This document shows positions 48,983 through 60,347 of a stretch of DNA of 64,000 bases, in pieces. The translations under genes were made by a program, and so were the position numbers. The stretch lies in the NCBI GenBank assembly GCA_022419385.1, contig JAJUBI010000006.1, positions 1,674,001 through 1,738,000 of the forward strand. The letters run 5' to 3'. Numbering within the stretch: the stretch's first letter is position 1; each line of letters starts with the position of its first letter. A model generated the notes under the pieces. It made no database searches. It worked only from the letters and a program-made list of their open reading frames with translations, and had not been told where the DNA came from. This DNA is from Paraconiothyrium sp. Pb-2020 (Eukaryota > Ascomycota > Dothideomycetes > Pleosporales > Didymosphaeriaceae).

Positions 48983-49183
48983 GCGAACTGTTAAGGTTGA
49001 CCTCAAGTGGTAGGAGTAGGAAGGCATGATCCTTTCGCTGGTATTATCCAGATCAAGTTGGAACCGTATAATCTCAGAACGAGTACACCATACACTCAGC
49101 CACAGGCCTCAGTCCGGACATCCGGATGGTTCTGATGGATGAAGTGCATGGTGGAAACGAACACCGGTCCATGCTCAGCATAC
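48983..49183 (-). other. Predicted 5'-UTR intron of THI4 holding the riboswitch
   Basis: On the minus strand, a donor GTATGC begins at 49183, nine bases before the P1 stem of the aptamer. An acceptor GCAG ends at 48981, with a second AG seven bases further upstream. Fungal thiamine genes often carry the aptamer inside a leader intron whose splicing is ligand-dependent. The exact donor and acceptor are inferred; competing sites exist. Confidence 0.55.
49024..49174 (-). promoter_or_regulatory. TPP riboswitch (THI element)
   Basis: The conserved 3' half reads CTGAGATTATACGG, then ACTTGATCTGGATAATACC and AGCG, nearly identical to the universal TPP aptamer core. P1 pairs GCATGGACC (49174-49166) with GGATCATGC (49032-49024), one internal mismatch and one wobble. 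P3 pairs CACCATGCAC (49153-49144) with GTGTATGGTG (49095-49086), ten pairs including one G-U. The loop beyond P3 is long, as is usual in fungi. It lies upstream of THI4 in the same orientation. Confidence 0.93.
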
Positions 49184-50061
49184 TTAACACTGATTTTACC
49201 TTGATGTGGGTGGGATAATGCCCGCGCACAGAACATGGCTTCGTGCGTGACGAGCTCCATACTTTGAATGATCTACACGTCAGTTAGTGACCATCTCGAA
49301 TTGAGAAGGGCGGAGGGGAGTACGAAGAGTGGATTGCTGGATTGATGATGTCTTGGAGCAATGAGAAGAGGAAAGGAGCAGACGAGGGGCAGTCGCGGTA
49401 TTTGAGCCTGGCGGGGTGTCTCAGCCAGGGTAGCGGGTGAGGGGTAGTCGCGGCCTAGCGCTACAGAGGGAGCTAGTGTGAAGGTCAATGCCCCACGCCT
49501 GGAGGATGGCCAGAGGTGCCATTCGTTCGGGTATACTGCGAAATTGTCGTGACGATTGAAAGCGGAGCTTGGGGTGCTCCACCGCAGCTGTTTGCAGCGT
49601 GCGATTGGCAATGCTAAGGACGAGGTGATGAACGATTTTCACAAGGTTACGACGGCATCACAAGCTCGACAAAATCTCAAGGCCTGGTTTCTGCGCTTTT
49701 CAGTCATCGACGGGAGTTTGCTCCATGACTGAAAGATGTGAGGGAGCCAAGAGAAGCGTCGAGTATCGTACAGCCGTCCCGCTCCGAGATTCTTTTTAGA
49801 ATCGGGACCGCCTCGAAGCTACATACTGGAAGCGCTGCTATCCAGTGTGCTGGCGCCGTGTTATACGCCCACCTGGTGGTGCAAGTGGCGTGGGCCCGGT
49901 AGCGCGAATGGTTGCCGATGAAACGAATGGTCAAAACACGCCAAGCGCAGGGAAAGCGGGCGGTCTAGCTGCCCGGCCGGGGTCAAACAACAACACGACA
50001 CACAGCTACTCTGCCTCATGTACCCCGCAACCCACAACACACCACAATAACACCTGCCACC
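49184..50061. promoter_or_regulatory. Divergent intergenic region THI4 / STU1
   Basis: About 880 bases between the THI4 leader and the STU1 start. It must contain both promoters. The leader of STU1 is A/C-rich just before the ATG (cacaataacacctgccaccATG), with A at -3. Confidence 0.45.
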
Positions 50062-53000
50062 ATGGAGGACCAAGTAGCGGCCCTCCTCGCGGCCCTCAAG
50101 AAGCCCTCGACCAATGTCGACACCCGCCTGCAGCTGTTTGCTGCCGTCAAATCGGCCATCAAGCACGGTCGCGTCCCCGAGTCTTGCCAGGCATCAACTT
50201 TCGAATGCATCCGGATTGCCATGAGCGCCACTACCTCTGCGGCGTTGGTCTCTACCGGCTTCGCGACATTGAGCCATTTTATCAAGCGATTGCAGCTGCA
50301 GGACGAGACATCCATCATCACATCGCAATCCGGCAGACTTCTCGCCATTCTCGTTGATCGCCTGGGCGATGCGCGCGAGAGCCACCGACACGCCGCCGCC
50401 CAATTGCTCGCCGACCTGCACCCATTGTGTTCTTTGGAGGTTGAGACCGTTGTTCAAAATGCTATGAAGGGCGCAAACCCTCGCGCGAAAGAGGCCTCGA
50501 TGCCCTGCCTCGTAAAGGTACGTGCGCATACTATTCCAACGTATGACGCTGGACTAATGCGCGCATACAGATGAACAAGACGGATAGCCTCCCCTTTAAG
50601 TCTTACGTGCCCCAACTTGTAGCAAACCTCGAAGACGCCGACGCAGGCGTCCGCGAGAGTGCCAAAACTGCCGTGGTGGACCTTTTTAGGTGGGAGTCTT
50701 CACCGTAGTGCTCGAGTGACTTGCTAACGGAGGCATAGGACGGCACCAGAACGCGCCAAGGTAGATCTGAAGAAGCAGCTTGTAGCTGCCAACGTGCGGA
50801 AGACCATCGCGACCTACATTACTTCCCACATGGATGGTGCAGGTCCTGTTGAAGCAGACTCACCGCCGCCGCCTCCGCCGGCGATCCGACCCATAACCGC
50901 AGCACGCGCCCATACCCTACAGCCGGATACAGGCTTCGCCGACAGCATCCTCAGCGAAAAGCCTCCGCCAAGTGAGCCCGTGTCCATGGATCCACTGCAT
51001 ATCTACACACAACGCGAGCTAGAAGATATCTTCCGCGATATGGCACCCCATTTCGAGGGGAAAGAGTCGGAGCAGAACTGGATAGCGCGAGACAAGAATA
51101 CGACCAAGTTACGCCGCATAACGAAAGGCAATGCACCAAGCGAGTTTCACGGCGCTTTCATTGTGGGTGTGAAGTCTCTGCTGGACGGGATCATGAAAGT
51201 CGCAACCTCATTGCGCACCACAATGTCGACAAATGGATGCCAACTGGTGCAGGAACTTGCAGCAACTCTAGGACCCGCGATTGACCCATGGGTAGAGATT
51301 TTACTCCAGACTTTCATCAAGATGCGCGCTGCGACTAAGAACATTGCTGCTCAAAATGGCAATGCAACTGTGGAGGCCATAATGTCGAACGCATCGTATA
51401 CGAACCGTCTGCTTCAGCATGTTTCGTTCGGATCGCAAGACAAGAACGTGCAGCCGCGGTGCTTCTCTTCGGGTTGGGTTAAAGCCTTGATCCGCAAGCA
51501 CAAATCACAACTTGAGCATTCTGGACTGGACACAATAGAGAAAATTCTGAAAAAGGGACTTACAGATGCTAACCCAAAGGTTCGAGAAGCGTATCGAAGC
51601 ACATACTGGACATTCGCCCTCGTCTGGCCTCAGAAGGCTGAAGCGTAAGTCTATAGCTGTTCAATGGAAGATTCGCGCGCTAACACCTACACAGGATATT
51701 CAACACACTCGAGAAGCGAGAGAAGAACGGACTAGAAAAGGATCCAAACAATCCAAATGCATCACTTGCATCATCGCAAAGCAGTACTTCCGCGTTCTCA
51801 AAATCTGTGGGCCCTGGGGCTGGTAGGGAATTGCTGAAGGCGAAAATTGCTGAGCAACGGAGAGCAAAGTTGGGTGCGAGCAATGGTGTTCCCGAACGCC
51901 CCAGTTCTGCTCAAGCTACCTACTCACCCGCAAAATCGCAATCAGCGAAATCTCTAGGCTCTTCCAAGTCAGCGGCGAATAGTGCATCGGCATCGTCTGG
52001 TCTAGGCAGACCACCTTCGGCACTCGGGAGCGCAACTAAATCCGCCCTGTCAGGTAATGGTACTGGCTCTTTGATGAGCGGTACAGCTAGACGACCAATG
52101 CGACGGCCTGAATTACACAGGCCTGCAACAGCCGATCCTTATGCAATACGGCGTGCAGGCACGGGCAAGGTGACTCCCTCAATGACAACACCCGAGAAGA
52201 CCCCCGCTGCGACGACGACTAAGAAAGCCATTGCACCAAAAAGTATCAGTCGTCCACGAGCGCAGACCCAAAATAGCCCAAGCATCAGCCCGGTTCGTAG
52301 TAAGTCTAGGTTAGGTGAAGTTGCAACGCATCGCAAAGCGCCCAGCACAAGTTCACGACACGGCAGTCCAGCTGTTAGTCCTTCCAAGGATGAGGATTTA
52401 ACCTTGGTCAAACCCTTCGTGCGCTCGCAAAGTCACCATGAGCCTAGTGGCGTTCCATTTCGACACCAACGGATCGATAACGCTTCGGCCGACACTGACG
52501 CGCTCGATGTTGGAGACGAAGACAACTTCACCATGGTCATCCCGAATCTCGGTAGGCCTCAGGCTCAGCTAGCACAGCATAGCCCACCCAAACCTACGAC
52601 ATCGTCAAGTCGATTGGCGGTAGGAAGTCCTCGCAACTCGCCTATGAAGAGCCCTAAATCCATGGGTGACATCGGCGTCGGATCTGCTCGAAGTATTCGC
52701 ATGCGGTCACCAGATCGGCCAAGCACCCGGGGTACGGAAGGCCAGGAGGAGGTCCAGGTCTACGAAGACCCGTTCGTCGGCGATGAAACAACAAATGGTC
52801 CAACAGAAGCCGAAAAGCCAGTCTTGGAAGAGCTACCTTTGAACGAGAAGAACGCAGAGCGCAGAAACAGTTCCCAAAGCATCGATAGTAACACTATGAT
52901 GGGCGAGGCAGCTGGGACACCCGCACGCGGTCATCATAAGACCACTAGCACTGGAAGTGTCATGCACACAGAGACAACGGAGGCAAACGGCCCCGAAGTC

Positions 53001-53798
53001 CTTAAGAACCGACAGCTCCTTGCTAGTGGTATCAAGAAAATCCAGAGCCAGACGGTTGAAGCACATATGTTCCGACGACTTCAGGATATGGTAAAGTCAA
53101 ACCAGGACATTTGGGGCTCCAGCGACGAGAAATTCAGCGAATTGCTTGTCGCTTGCCTAGAGTATCTCGAAACTCCTGCAGACCTTTTGAAGGCGCCCGC
53201 CGCCAAAGTGGCCAACCTCAAGGTCCAGGCGTTGGCGACCATCCGCGCCATGCTGTCTCTGTACCGCAAAGAGACGGCACAGCACTTCTCTCGTGTACTC
53301 TGCACTCTGCTGCGGACAAAGTCACAGTACGAAAACAGCTCACACATTGCTATAGACCTCGAGGCCACCGCCGATGAGATCGTGCGCTACGGTCAAACAT
53401 CCGATTGTTTGGATGCCGTGCTTTCTCTCGTCGAAGGCACGCCTGTATCCACGCCGACTTCCTCTCCCAATTCAAAGTCTTCGTCGATGTCCTCAGCGTC
53501 GATCTCATCCAACCGGACAACAACGATGGCACTCAGCACACTTTCTTCGCTCATCCAGATTTCCGGCGCTAAAAATATCCCGTTGACGCACGAACAGACC
53601 GCCCGCTTGGGGAGACTAGCTGTACGATGTCTGGACGATACCGACGCTGACGTGCGCAAAGCGGACATCGACGTCTGCGTCTCGCTGCACGAGCGCATTG
53701 GAGGTGAAAAGGAAGTGTTTTGGAAGGCCGTTGCCGGCGCACGGGAACAACACCTCAATCTCTTGACTTACTATCTTGCGAAGCGCAGCAAGGCTTAG
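50062..53798 (+). CDS. STU1: CLASP-family microtubule-binding protein Stu1
   Basis: Four exons, 50062-50517, 50571-50689, 50739-51644 and 51695-53798, encode 1194 residues. The start MEDQVAALLAALKKPSTNVD and the following TOG-like HEAT helices (LVDRLGDARESHRHAAAQLL; LVANLEDADAGVRESAKTAV) are characteristic. A second HEAT array covers about 300-530 (TDANPKVREAYRSTYW). The central 500 residues are Ser/Pro/Arg-rich with many SP sites, as expected for microtubule binding. The C-terminal helical domain (about 960-1194) ends TDADVRKADIDVCVSLHERI. Stu1 promotes spindle assembly and binds kinetochores and microtubule plus ends. Confidence 0.93.
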
Positions 53799-54627
53799 AC
53801 AGTCTTGTATTGCTGGTGACGAAAGTGTGAGCAACGCGACATCGGCTGGCCCATCCAGATCTTATCCCCGTCTCCTTTCTGTACTACCTCGATCCATCTT
53901 CGTGTCATGACTGGCGCTCGGGCATTTTGGGGTTGGGGTCGATTCTTCATCACGGCGTTGTAAGAAAAGTAGGCGGTTCGGTCCAGGTCTGGCGGCATAT
54001 TTTCCAAGAGTAGCAATTACTTGTATATTTTGAGTCTTTGACAGTCTCTTCGGATTCTTCGGGTCGTTTCGCCTTGGTTTGCTAGCGGAAGATGTAGTCT
54101 TGTTTAATATATGAATCTCGTCATCGTTGAGCCTCTGTTATGAACGATCAATTCTGGCCAGATATGCGATTTGACTACAGTCTCCAAATACGAGCCGTCG
54201 TGCCCTCGGAATTGTTTCTCCTGCCGGAACCTTGCAGAGGTACTGCTCATTTTCAACAAATGGGGGAGGTTTTGCGGTGTAGATACTGCGTATACCCCCA
54301 AAACAGAGACTTGAGCACCTTGAAACCCGAGCGGACGGACAACTATTCCAAGAGACTCACACGGATTAGGGGTTATAAAAGAGTATTAAAGAGTAGCGCT
54401 CTGTACGGCACGCATACATCCCCCGCCGCCAAGATACTGCTGTCGCACGAATCAAGTGGCGAAACTTAGCCTTCTTAGGTCAAGTGTACGCCGGAAGAAC
54501 CGCTCCTCGATCCACCCACCAACTTCACCCATCCTCACGACAGCTTTGAGCTCACCGACTCAAGGCGGCTTGAACGAGCATAGGCATCGAAACATACGGC
54601 CATTAAAGACCCATCCAAAGCCGCGTA
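53799..54627. other. Intergenic, no gene seen
   Basis: About 830 bases between tandem plus-strand genes. A short open frame at 54140-54469 lacks protein-like features. Confidence 0.4.
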
Positions 54628-56147
54628 ATGGCGGGTGGCTTGCGCAAGTATCACACTAAGAGTCGGAATGGCTGCAGCCAATGTAAGAAAAGAAGGAAAA
54701 AGGTACCGCGTCATCTCATTGCCCTCGCAGGATTAGCATGACCATGGCTTCGGGAGGAACCATACGCCCTGCACATCGTCTTGCATCTACTGGAATGCTG
54801 TGGTAGAAAGTGCGGTTCACTTACTCGATACAGTGTGACATGCGGATGCCAAAGTGTGGGAACTGCACAAAGTGGGGAACCACATGCGACTTCACCGCGT
54901 GGAGCGCGGCGGTTCGCCCGCTAATCGAAAAACAATTTGCGGCGTCAGTACCTCTACTTCATGCATACCAAGGTGCACGAGACAGTACTGAACGTTATCG
55001 TAGAGCCCTTCCTACAGAAGACGCGCTAGCCTACCCGATGCCGTTAGCTAGCTTCGACGCCGACGACTTGGGTCTTCTTCGACATTATGCAACTACCTCG
55101 TCCCTTACTCTCGCGCCCAAAGATACTCTCCACTTGTTCCAGGTCAACGTGCCTGGCGAAGCAAAGTCGCATTTGTTTCTTATGCACAGCGTTCTAGCCT
55201 TCTCTGCGCTGCATCTTTCTGTCATCGATACCCGTAACCGAGATCGTCATATCCACAATGCGTTCAAACAGCATCAAGAAGCCCTGGTCTCTTTTCGCGA
55301 GTCGGTAAAGGAAGTCACAGTCGAGAATGGCGGGGCCATTACCGCGTTTTCGTTCTTGATCCTTGTCTATACCATTGGCCTTCCCATTGTGTTCGGTTTC
55401 GATGACGCAACCAGTCCGCTGGACTCTTTTATTGATATTCTTCAAATACTTCGAGGAGCGTGGGCTGCGCTTGGCCCAAATATGGCAGGCGTCGAGACCG
55501 GTAAATTACGTGAGCTGGTCAAACCACAGCCTATGAAGCGGAAGCCATGTGTGATGCACGCCATGGGAGCAAAAGTTGTCCGCTCTCTCAGCCACTTCCT
55601 AGATACGTCGCCCATTGTCGAAGACGAGCATCGACAAACCTACCGCGAGGCTTTAATGCATTGGGAACGATTCTTCATGAACTCGCCGTGCAAGCCACCT
55701 CTTTGGGCTAATGCCCTTGTTTGGACGATGACTGCTCCGCATGCATACTTCAAACTCTTGCAGGAGAGGAGACCTTTTGCCCTGATCATCTTTGCAAATT
55801 GGGCGATCGGCCTCGTCCGGGCTCCTAACATGTGGTTCAACGCTTGGGCACGAGAGGTGGTCGCTGACATTTGGCAGATATCTGACAAAGAGACTAGGAA
55901 AGGATTAATGTGGCCAGCGGAGGTGTGCGGCATCATACCAAAGAACTTTCATCCTGCGGACTGCGTATGCTGGGAGTGTCGTGCAGGAGACCCGTACCTG
56001 TCGGTTCGCGATTCGGCAGCTGCAGTCCTGGTTGACAGAACAAGGGGGGACATTCCAAGAGACAGTCCTGAGAGACAGCTACAGCCCGTGCAGCCCTATA
56101 CGATCGTGGAGCAACCTGCCTTTCAAAATCTGATGAAGACGGTATGA
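54628..56147 (+). CDS. Zn2Cys6 transcription factor
   Basis: Two exons, 54628-54702 and 54834-56147, encode 462 residues. The binuclear cluster is split by the intron and is only visible after splicing: GCSQCKKRRKK, then CDMRMPKCGNCTKWGTTC. All six cysteines are present with spacing C-x2-C-x6-C-x6-C-x2-C-x6-C. The rest resembles the fungal_trans_2 (DUF3468) type regulatory region, mostly helical, including HLFLMHSVLAFSALHLS and GAITAFSFLILVYTIGLP. Late in the protein is HPADCVCWECRAGD, a second C-x-C-x2-C cluster of unknown meaning. Nuclear regulator; target genes cannot be told from the neighbours. Confidence 0.88.
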
Positions 56148-57220
56148 GAAACGGGAAACCTTCCCTGCTACGGATCGGGCGGTCTCTTTGTCATCTTTTC
56201 AATGGAGGACACCCGAAAGATGATCACTCACTGTTTCGGAGCAGAGCCTCAACCGAACCTGCGCCTCTTGCGCGGCGTCACTGAGAGGTCTCTATGGAGG
56301 ATACCTGTACGCTCACTTGTAAGGGAGGGAGTCTGAAGCGTTCTCCGGTCCTTTCCATACACGCGCTACGCAACGAATCACGCTATCGCACACCTGTTGC
56401 TACGCCATTGCGACATCCTCTTCCGCAATGTGGCTCCCACAGTGTTTGGGTTCATGATGCTCGTCATCGCGCACAGACGCCGTCGATCGGACTTCCCCTT
56501 ACTTCGCGCCCACTGTGGAGCGCACGTCCTACAGCTTAGGACTGGGCAGTCAACTCGGGCGTACGAGCATGGTCTAGACAAGTAGGCGTATAGCGGACTT
56601 TGTAGCGAACGACGAATGTTCGCAATCTGCCCAAGGCGCCTGATGCGAGGTCGGCATCCGAACCCCGTTTAACCAATTACAACGCTTGTAGGGCCGCCTC
56701 CACCCTCATCTTTGCTGTACCTGCGCCATCTCGCTCCCTATCGAGCAGAAACATCTATCCAGTGTTTCGCATTATTCTATGGCGCTTCGCCCTGCGAGTG
56801 CGCAAACATTACACCCACGCGCTTTGGGGATTTAAGGTTTGCCGATCCTTCTGGGTTGGCCCGTCATGCTCACTCTCTAATTGCGAGCTGCATCGGACTC
56901 CCCTTGGCAACGGTGTTTGCCCTCTCATATAAGGCTTGAGAACGTCCGGAGGCACGGGTGCTCTCTTTTCCCTTTGGCTCCCGCGCTTGCTCACGCCCCG
57001 ACTTGTTGTCTTACAACGCTTTCGCTCTTTACGCTGCCTTCGCGCTCCACGCTCCGCTGCTGGACGCTGCCACTCGTTTAACTAACTCTTCGCATCCGTG
57101 TCTATTTTCGAAGTAAACATTTGGGGACGCCCGCCATCCTACACCAAGACCTCCGACCATATCAACCAGCATCGTATACCTGCACTTTCAGAAAGAACCA
57201 AGCTTCTAATCGACTTCATC
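56148..57220. other. Intergenic, promoter of the small secreted protein
   Basis: About 1.07 kb. A TATA-like catataagg lies at about 56,926. Only short open frames on both strands. Pyrimidine-rich stretches appear before the start at 57,221. Confidence 0.4.
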
Positions 57221-57945
57221 ATGCGCACCTCCTTCGCGGTCTTCGCTCTGCTGAGCGCCATCCCCGCTTTCGCAGCCGCCTATCCTGCTTCCAGCTCGTA
57301 TGGCTCCGGTCCCGCCGACACTCCGTCTACTCCCACCTATGGCTCTGGATCTAGCTCAGCTTCAGGTGATGCTCCTGTACGTACTTTCCTAACTACGTGA
57401 ACGACTCCTGCAGAACTAATGTGATTGTGCAGGATTTCAGCAACGACGGCGCATGCACACTCTATAAAGCCAAGAACCTCGTCGGCAAAACTTCGCCCAC
57501 CGACTACACGCCCATCCCCGCCGACTCCGGATGCCTCGATCTGAGCAGCTTGTACGGGGCTTGGGAGGGCAAGACGCGCAGCTTAGTCGTGCAGGAGGGG
57601 TACAAGTGTGATTTCTACACGTGAGATTCTCCCTCTCCCATCCCATCCACAACAAGACCCCGCATATGCCTCACCACTACGACTACAATTCTCAACACAA
57701 AGGACACTTTGGAGTACTATGCTAACGTTGGGATCAGCGATTTCAAATGCCCCACCTCCTCTACACCCCTCTGCCTCAATGCCTCCGACAAGAAAATCAC
57801 CAAGAAGACGCTGCCCGCAGCTTGGGACCAGAAGATCAAGAGCGTCAAGTGCGAGAAGGTCGAAGCCTCCAAGCCGAAGCCGAAGCCCTCTCCCAAGCCC
57901 TCTCCCAAGCCTACGCCATCTGAGGCTCCCTCGTCTTCCTATTAG
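57221..57945 (+). CDS. Small secreted cysteine-containing protein
   Basis: Three exons, 57221-57376, 57433-57620 and 57738-57945, encode 183 residues. A clear signal peptide opens it: MRTSFAVFALLSAIPAFAAA. A Ser/Gly/Tyr-rich spacer follows. The core of about 95 residues has six cysteines (GACTLYKAKN, SGCLDLSSLYG, GYKCDFYT, FKCPTSS, PLCLNAS, IKSVKCEK). Their spacing, with Tyr near Cys and a final SVKC, resembles the small crystallin-like secreted proteins of fungi; that fold is a guess. The tail is a Lys/Pro repeat (PKPKPSPKPSPKPTPS). It is a candidate wall-associated or apoplastic protein, possibly an effector. A longer third intron choice was rejected because this acceptor restores DFKCP. 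Confidence 0.78.
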
Positions 57946-58444
57946 ATAGCCTGCTCGGTCCGTGACTTGGCTTCCAGCATAGCATGCGCATATGTGTGCC
58001 TGAGTGTACTGTTCGATACCCATCAATTCCTTTCTCCACATGGAGCCTGTAAGGAGCCTGTACAGTAATGATAATAATCGGAAAAACTGTTGGGTTACTA
58101 AGCGTCTATCGTGATGTTCCAATCACCGATGCGATCGATGTGATGGCTGTGGCGCGGACTCAAGAGTCCAGGGCTTTTGGCGTTTGCAGTGCAAGAAAAA
58201 GCGCGGAGTGAAATGGTGATGGAATCGGGGCCGTTATATGCTTCGCGCGTTGTGATGGCGTGACGGTCAGCTAACGGAGAAGTGCCTGAACTCCGATGGT
58301 GACCGAGACTGTGTGTCCGAAGTCGAAACTTGCGACCTGAATTGTCGCTAAGGAGAAATCATACAACGCAGAAAGCCAGTGCATTGTAACACCCCAGCCG
58401 ACCTTGTACTAGAACCACCCAAACAGGGATCTCATCCGTTCCGT
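57946..58444. other. Intergenic, convergent 3' regions
   Basis: About 500 bases between two convergent small genes; no gene seen. Confidence 0.4.
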
Positions 58445-58783
58445 TTAACGTCTTGAGCTTTCCCACGAACATATCAATGTGCAGCGTCCGTGGATAAGGA
58501 AGTCGATGATGTCGAATGCAATGTATACGAAGATCAGATAGATCGCGAGGAAGAGAGCTACCCAGCGCTTTACGCAGCTCTTCCAGTTGCCTTTCCAATT
58601 GCCTTTCCAACCTTTCTTCCAACTGTTCTTCCAATCGTTCTTCTCAACGTCCTTCCAATAGTCCCCCCAATCGTCCTTCCAATCGGCTGAGGGATCCTTG
58701 TACCAGGCAGCTATTGAGACGATGGAGAGGAGGCAGTCAAGGGCGACGCGGAGCACTGTGGGCCAAGGAAATTCGCATGACAT
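58445..58783 (-). CDS. Small two-helix membrane protein with Trp-tetrapeptide repeat
   Basis: A single exon of 112 residues starts at the ATG at 58783. A hydrophobic helix (about 10-28, VLRVALDCLLSIVSIAAWY) is followed by nine tandem four-residue units at about 33-68. These place Trp at 35, 39, 43, 51, 55, 59, 63 and 67; position 47 is Glu. The units go from acidic (ADWKDDWGDYWKD) to basic (SWKKGWKGNWKGNWKS). A second long hydrophobic helix (VKRWVALFLAIYLIFVYIAF) follows, with a charged tail. The repeat is a 12-base period in the DNA (58580-58684). No family recognised. The clean frame, two membrane helices and ordered repeat argue that it is real. Confidence 0.6.
   Translation of the reverse strand: MSCEFPWPTVLRVALDCLLSIVSIAAWYKDPSADWKDDWGDYWKDVEKNDWKNSWKKGWKGNWKGNWKSCVKRWVALFLAIYLIFVYIAFDIIDFLIHGRCTLICSWESSRR
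58580..58684. repeat. 12-base tandem repeat coding W-x3 units
   Basis: Nine imperfect units of about 12 bases, on the plus strand variants of cttccaatygtc. It lies inside the small membrane-protein gene and keeps its frame. Confidence 0.7.
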
Positions 58784-59303
58784 GTTAGGTCGGTATTGAC
58801 CATGCGTTTAGGTATCAGAGGTTGTCAATGATGGGTTTTTAGTTATCTATGGTTGAAGATGGAGGTTGGAAAGGGTCGCCGGGCGTTGAGGTACTGTGGG
58901 TCGCCCAACTCAACAATCTTGGATTATTGCAACGCACCGAGCGCGTGGAGCCAGTCCGGATGATGCAAACTGCGAAGAGCGGTGATGTGAGCTGATTGTC
59001 ATGACCATGATAGTTGGGCTATGCGGGAAAGATAGCTCCAAGGATCTGAGCAGTAATTGCCATCTTTGGGTTTCAGTCGAGCAAAACATTGCGTTGCAGG
59101 TAAGAAAATTAATTCAATTGGGAACTTACTACAGTCTTTACAGGTCAAAGATGTTGAGCGACAGTAAATAACTACTTTCCTCAATGAGTCAGAAATAGCG
59201 ATATCCGTTAGAGCAGTACGATTGGACTAAACTAGATGGAAGCGTACTCCGCTTTCGAAACGGTAACAGACCCGCGAGACGTTTCTTGTATTTCCATTAC
59301 TTG
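58784..59303. other. Intergenic, no gene seen
   Basis: About 520 bases upstream of the small membrane protein; no motif recognised. Confidence 0.35.
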
Positions 59304-59825
59304 ATGGTCGTTGAGAAAACCGTGAAGACGTACGAGCAAGAGGATATAGATGGGAAGTTCGAAACACTATTCGAACCGGGATCCGCTTGGGCGATACCAG
59401 GAGCTTATCGTGCGAAGGGAGTTCTGGGCGTGTTCTCCAAGGGAATTGTACATCGACGGAGAGAAGCTGTTTCGAGAGACCCTATGTCTACTATGCTGAG
59501 TTCAGGATTTCGGTCCGTTGGGTTGCCCAAGGATGAGCAGCGCCAAAGTTCGAATCGCTCACAACGACATTCTTTTAGTGATCGACGACAGAGTCGGATC
59601 TCGCAGGCTAAGATGGAGCGAAGGATGTACGCAATTACTCCGACAATGGTCAATCCAGGAGCACGAAAAGATCGGGATGGCGAAGACAGCGAGGATGGGG
59701 ACGTGGGATCTCAGATAGGGCAAGCTACCATTCGTTTGGCGTGGGACCGTCGTGTCGTGGTATTTCCAGATCGTGGAGAGGTGAAACCGGCAGATCTACC
59801 ATCCTGTTATACGAAAGGATGGTAG
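59304..59825 (+). CDS. Doubtful hypothetical ORF, 173 residues
   Basis: It is open from a TTG at 59286, with the first ATG at 59304 (MVVEKTVKTYEQEDIDGKF). The product is hydrophilic, Arg/Ser/Asp-rich (QSSNRSQRHSFSDRRQSRIS; DRDGEDSEDGDVGSQ), with no domain or signal. It might be a real small gene, the last exon of a longer one, or chance. Confidence 0.35.
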   Translation: MVVEKTVKTYEQEDIDGKFETLFEPGSAWAIPGAYRAKGVLGVFSKGIVHRRREAVSRDPMSTMLSSGFRSVGLPKDEQRQSSNRSQRHSFSDRRQSRISQAKMERRMYAITPTMVNPGARKDRDGEDSEDGDVGSQIGQATIRLAWDRRVVVFPDRGEVKPADLPSCYTKGW

Positions 59826-60347
59826 ATAGTCGCGGTGGTGAGTAGATCTGCATGGTGGCAACATGTAGTCCATCACCGCGCAAATCTCTTCCTATGTTTC
59901 TGTTGCTCCCCTCCCGAATTTCTTTCATTTGAATCGCAATCAAAGCCGCCGAAACTATTGGCGCTCTCTAAAACTTTCTCCCCCACCTTATTCTAGCTCT
60001 AGGTCAAATCTTGACTGATTTTATGAAATAATCACCCTATCATTGGTACCCTGTTCCACTATTCACTGCGACTAAGATAAGCTACTCAACGAAAATTAAC
60101 CAATAACTAAAAGGATGAATGTATCACAGAATTCGATATGGTGAGGAAGAACGTTTTATGAAAGACTGTAGTGTCGTGCAGCTATGAACGATAAACATTG
60201 AGAATGCCGCACATTCTTGTAATGCAGAGTGCACTCTTGGTCAACGATAGCTACGTCCTAGGGGTTCCTCCTGTGCCGTCATTCCTCCACTTTTGCACAG
60301 CCAGAAAATGAATGCTCAGATCTTGTCTCTCTCTCTATCTCGTCCCC
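59826..60347. other. Intergenic, convergent
   Basis: About 520 bases, relatively A/T-rich near 59,960-60,130. No gene seen. Confidence 0.4.

Noticed and set aside
56640..56700. Minus-strand string resembling tRNA D-loop and T-loop (aattggttaaa, gggttcgga)
   Set aside because: The two parts lie next to each other with no room for an anticodon arm, and no acceptor stem closes.
59530..59570. agttcgaatc, a T-loop-like string
   Set aside because: No cloverleaf can be drawn around it and it lies within an open frame.
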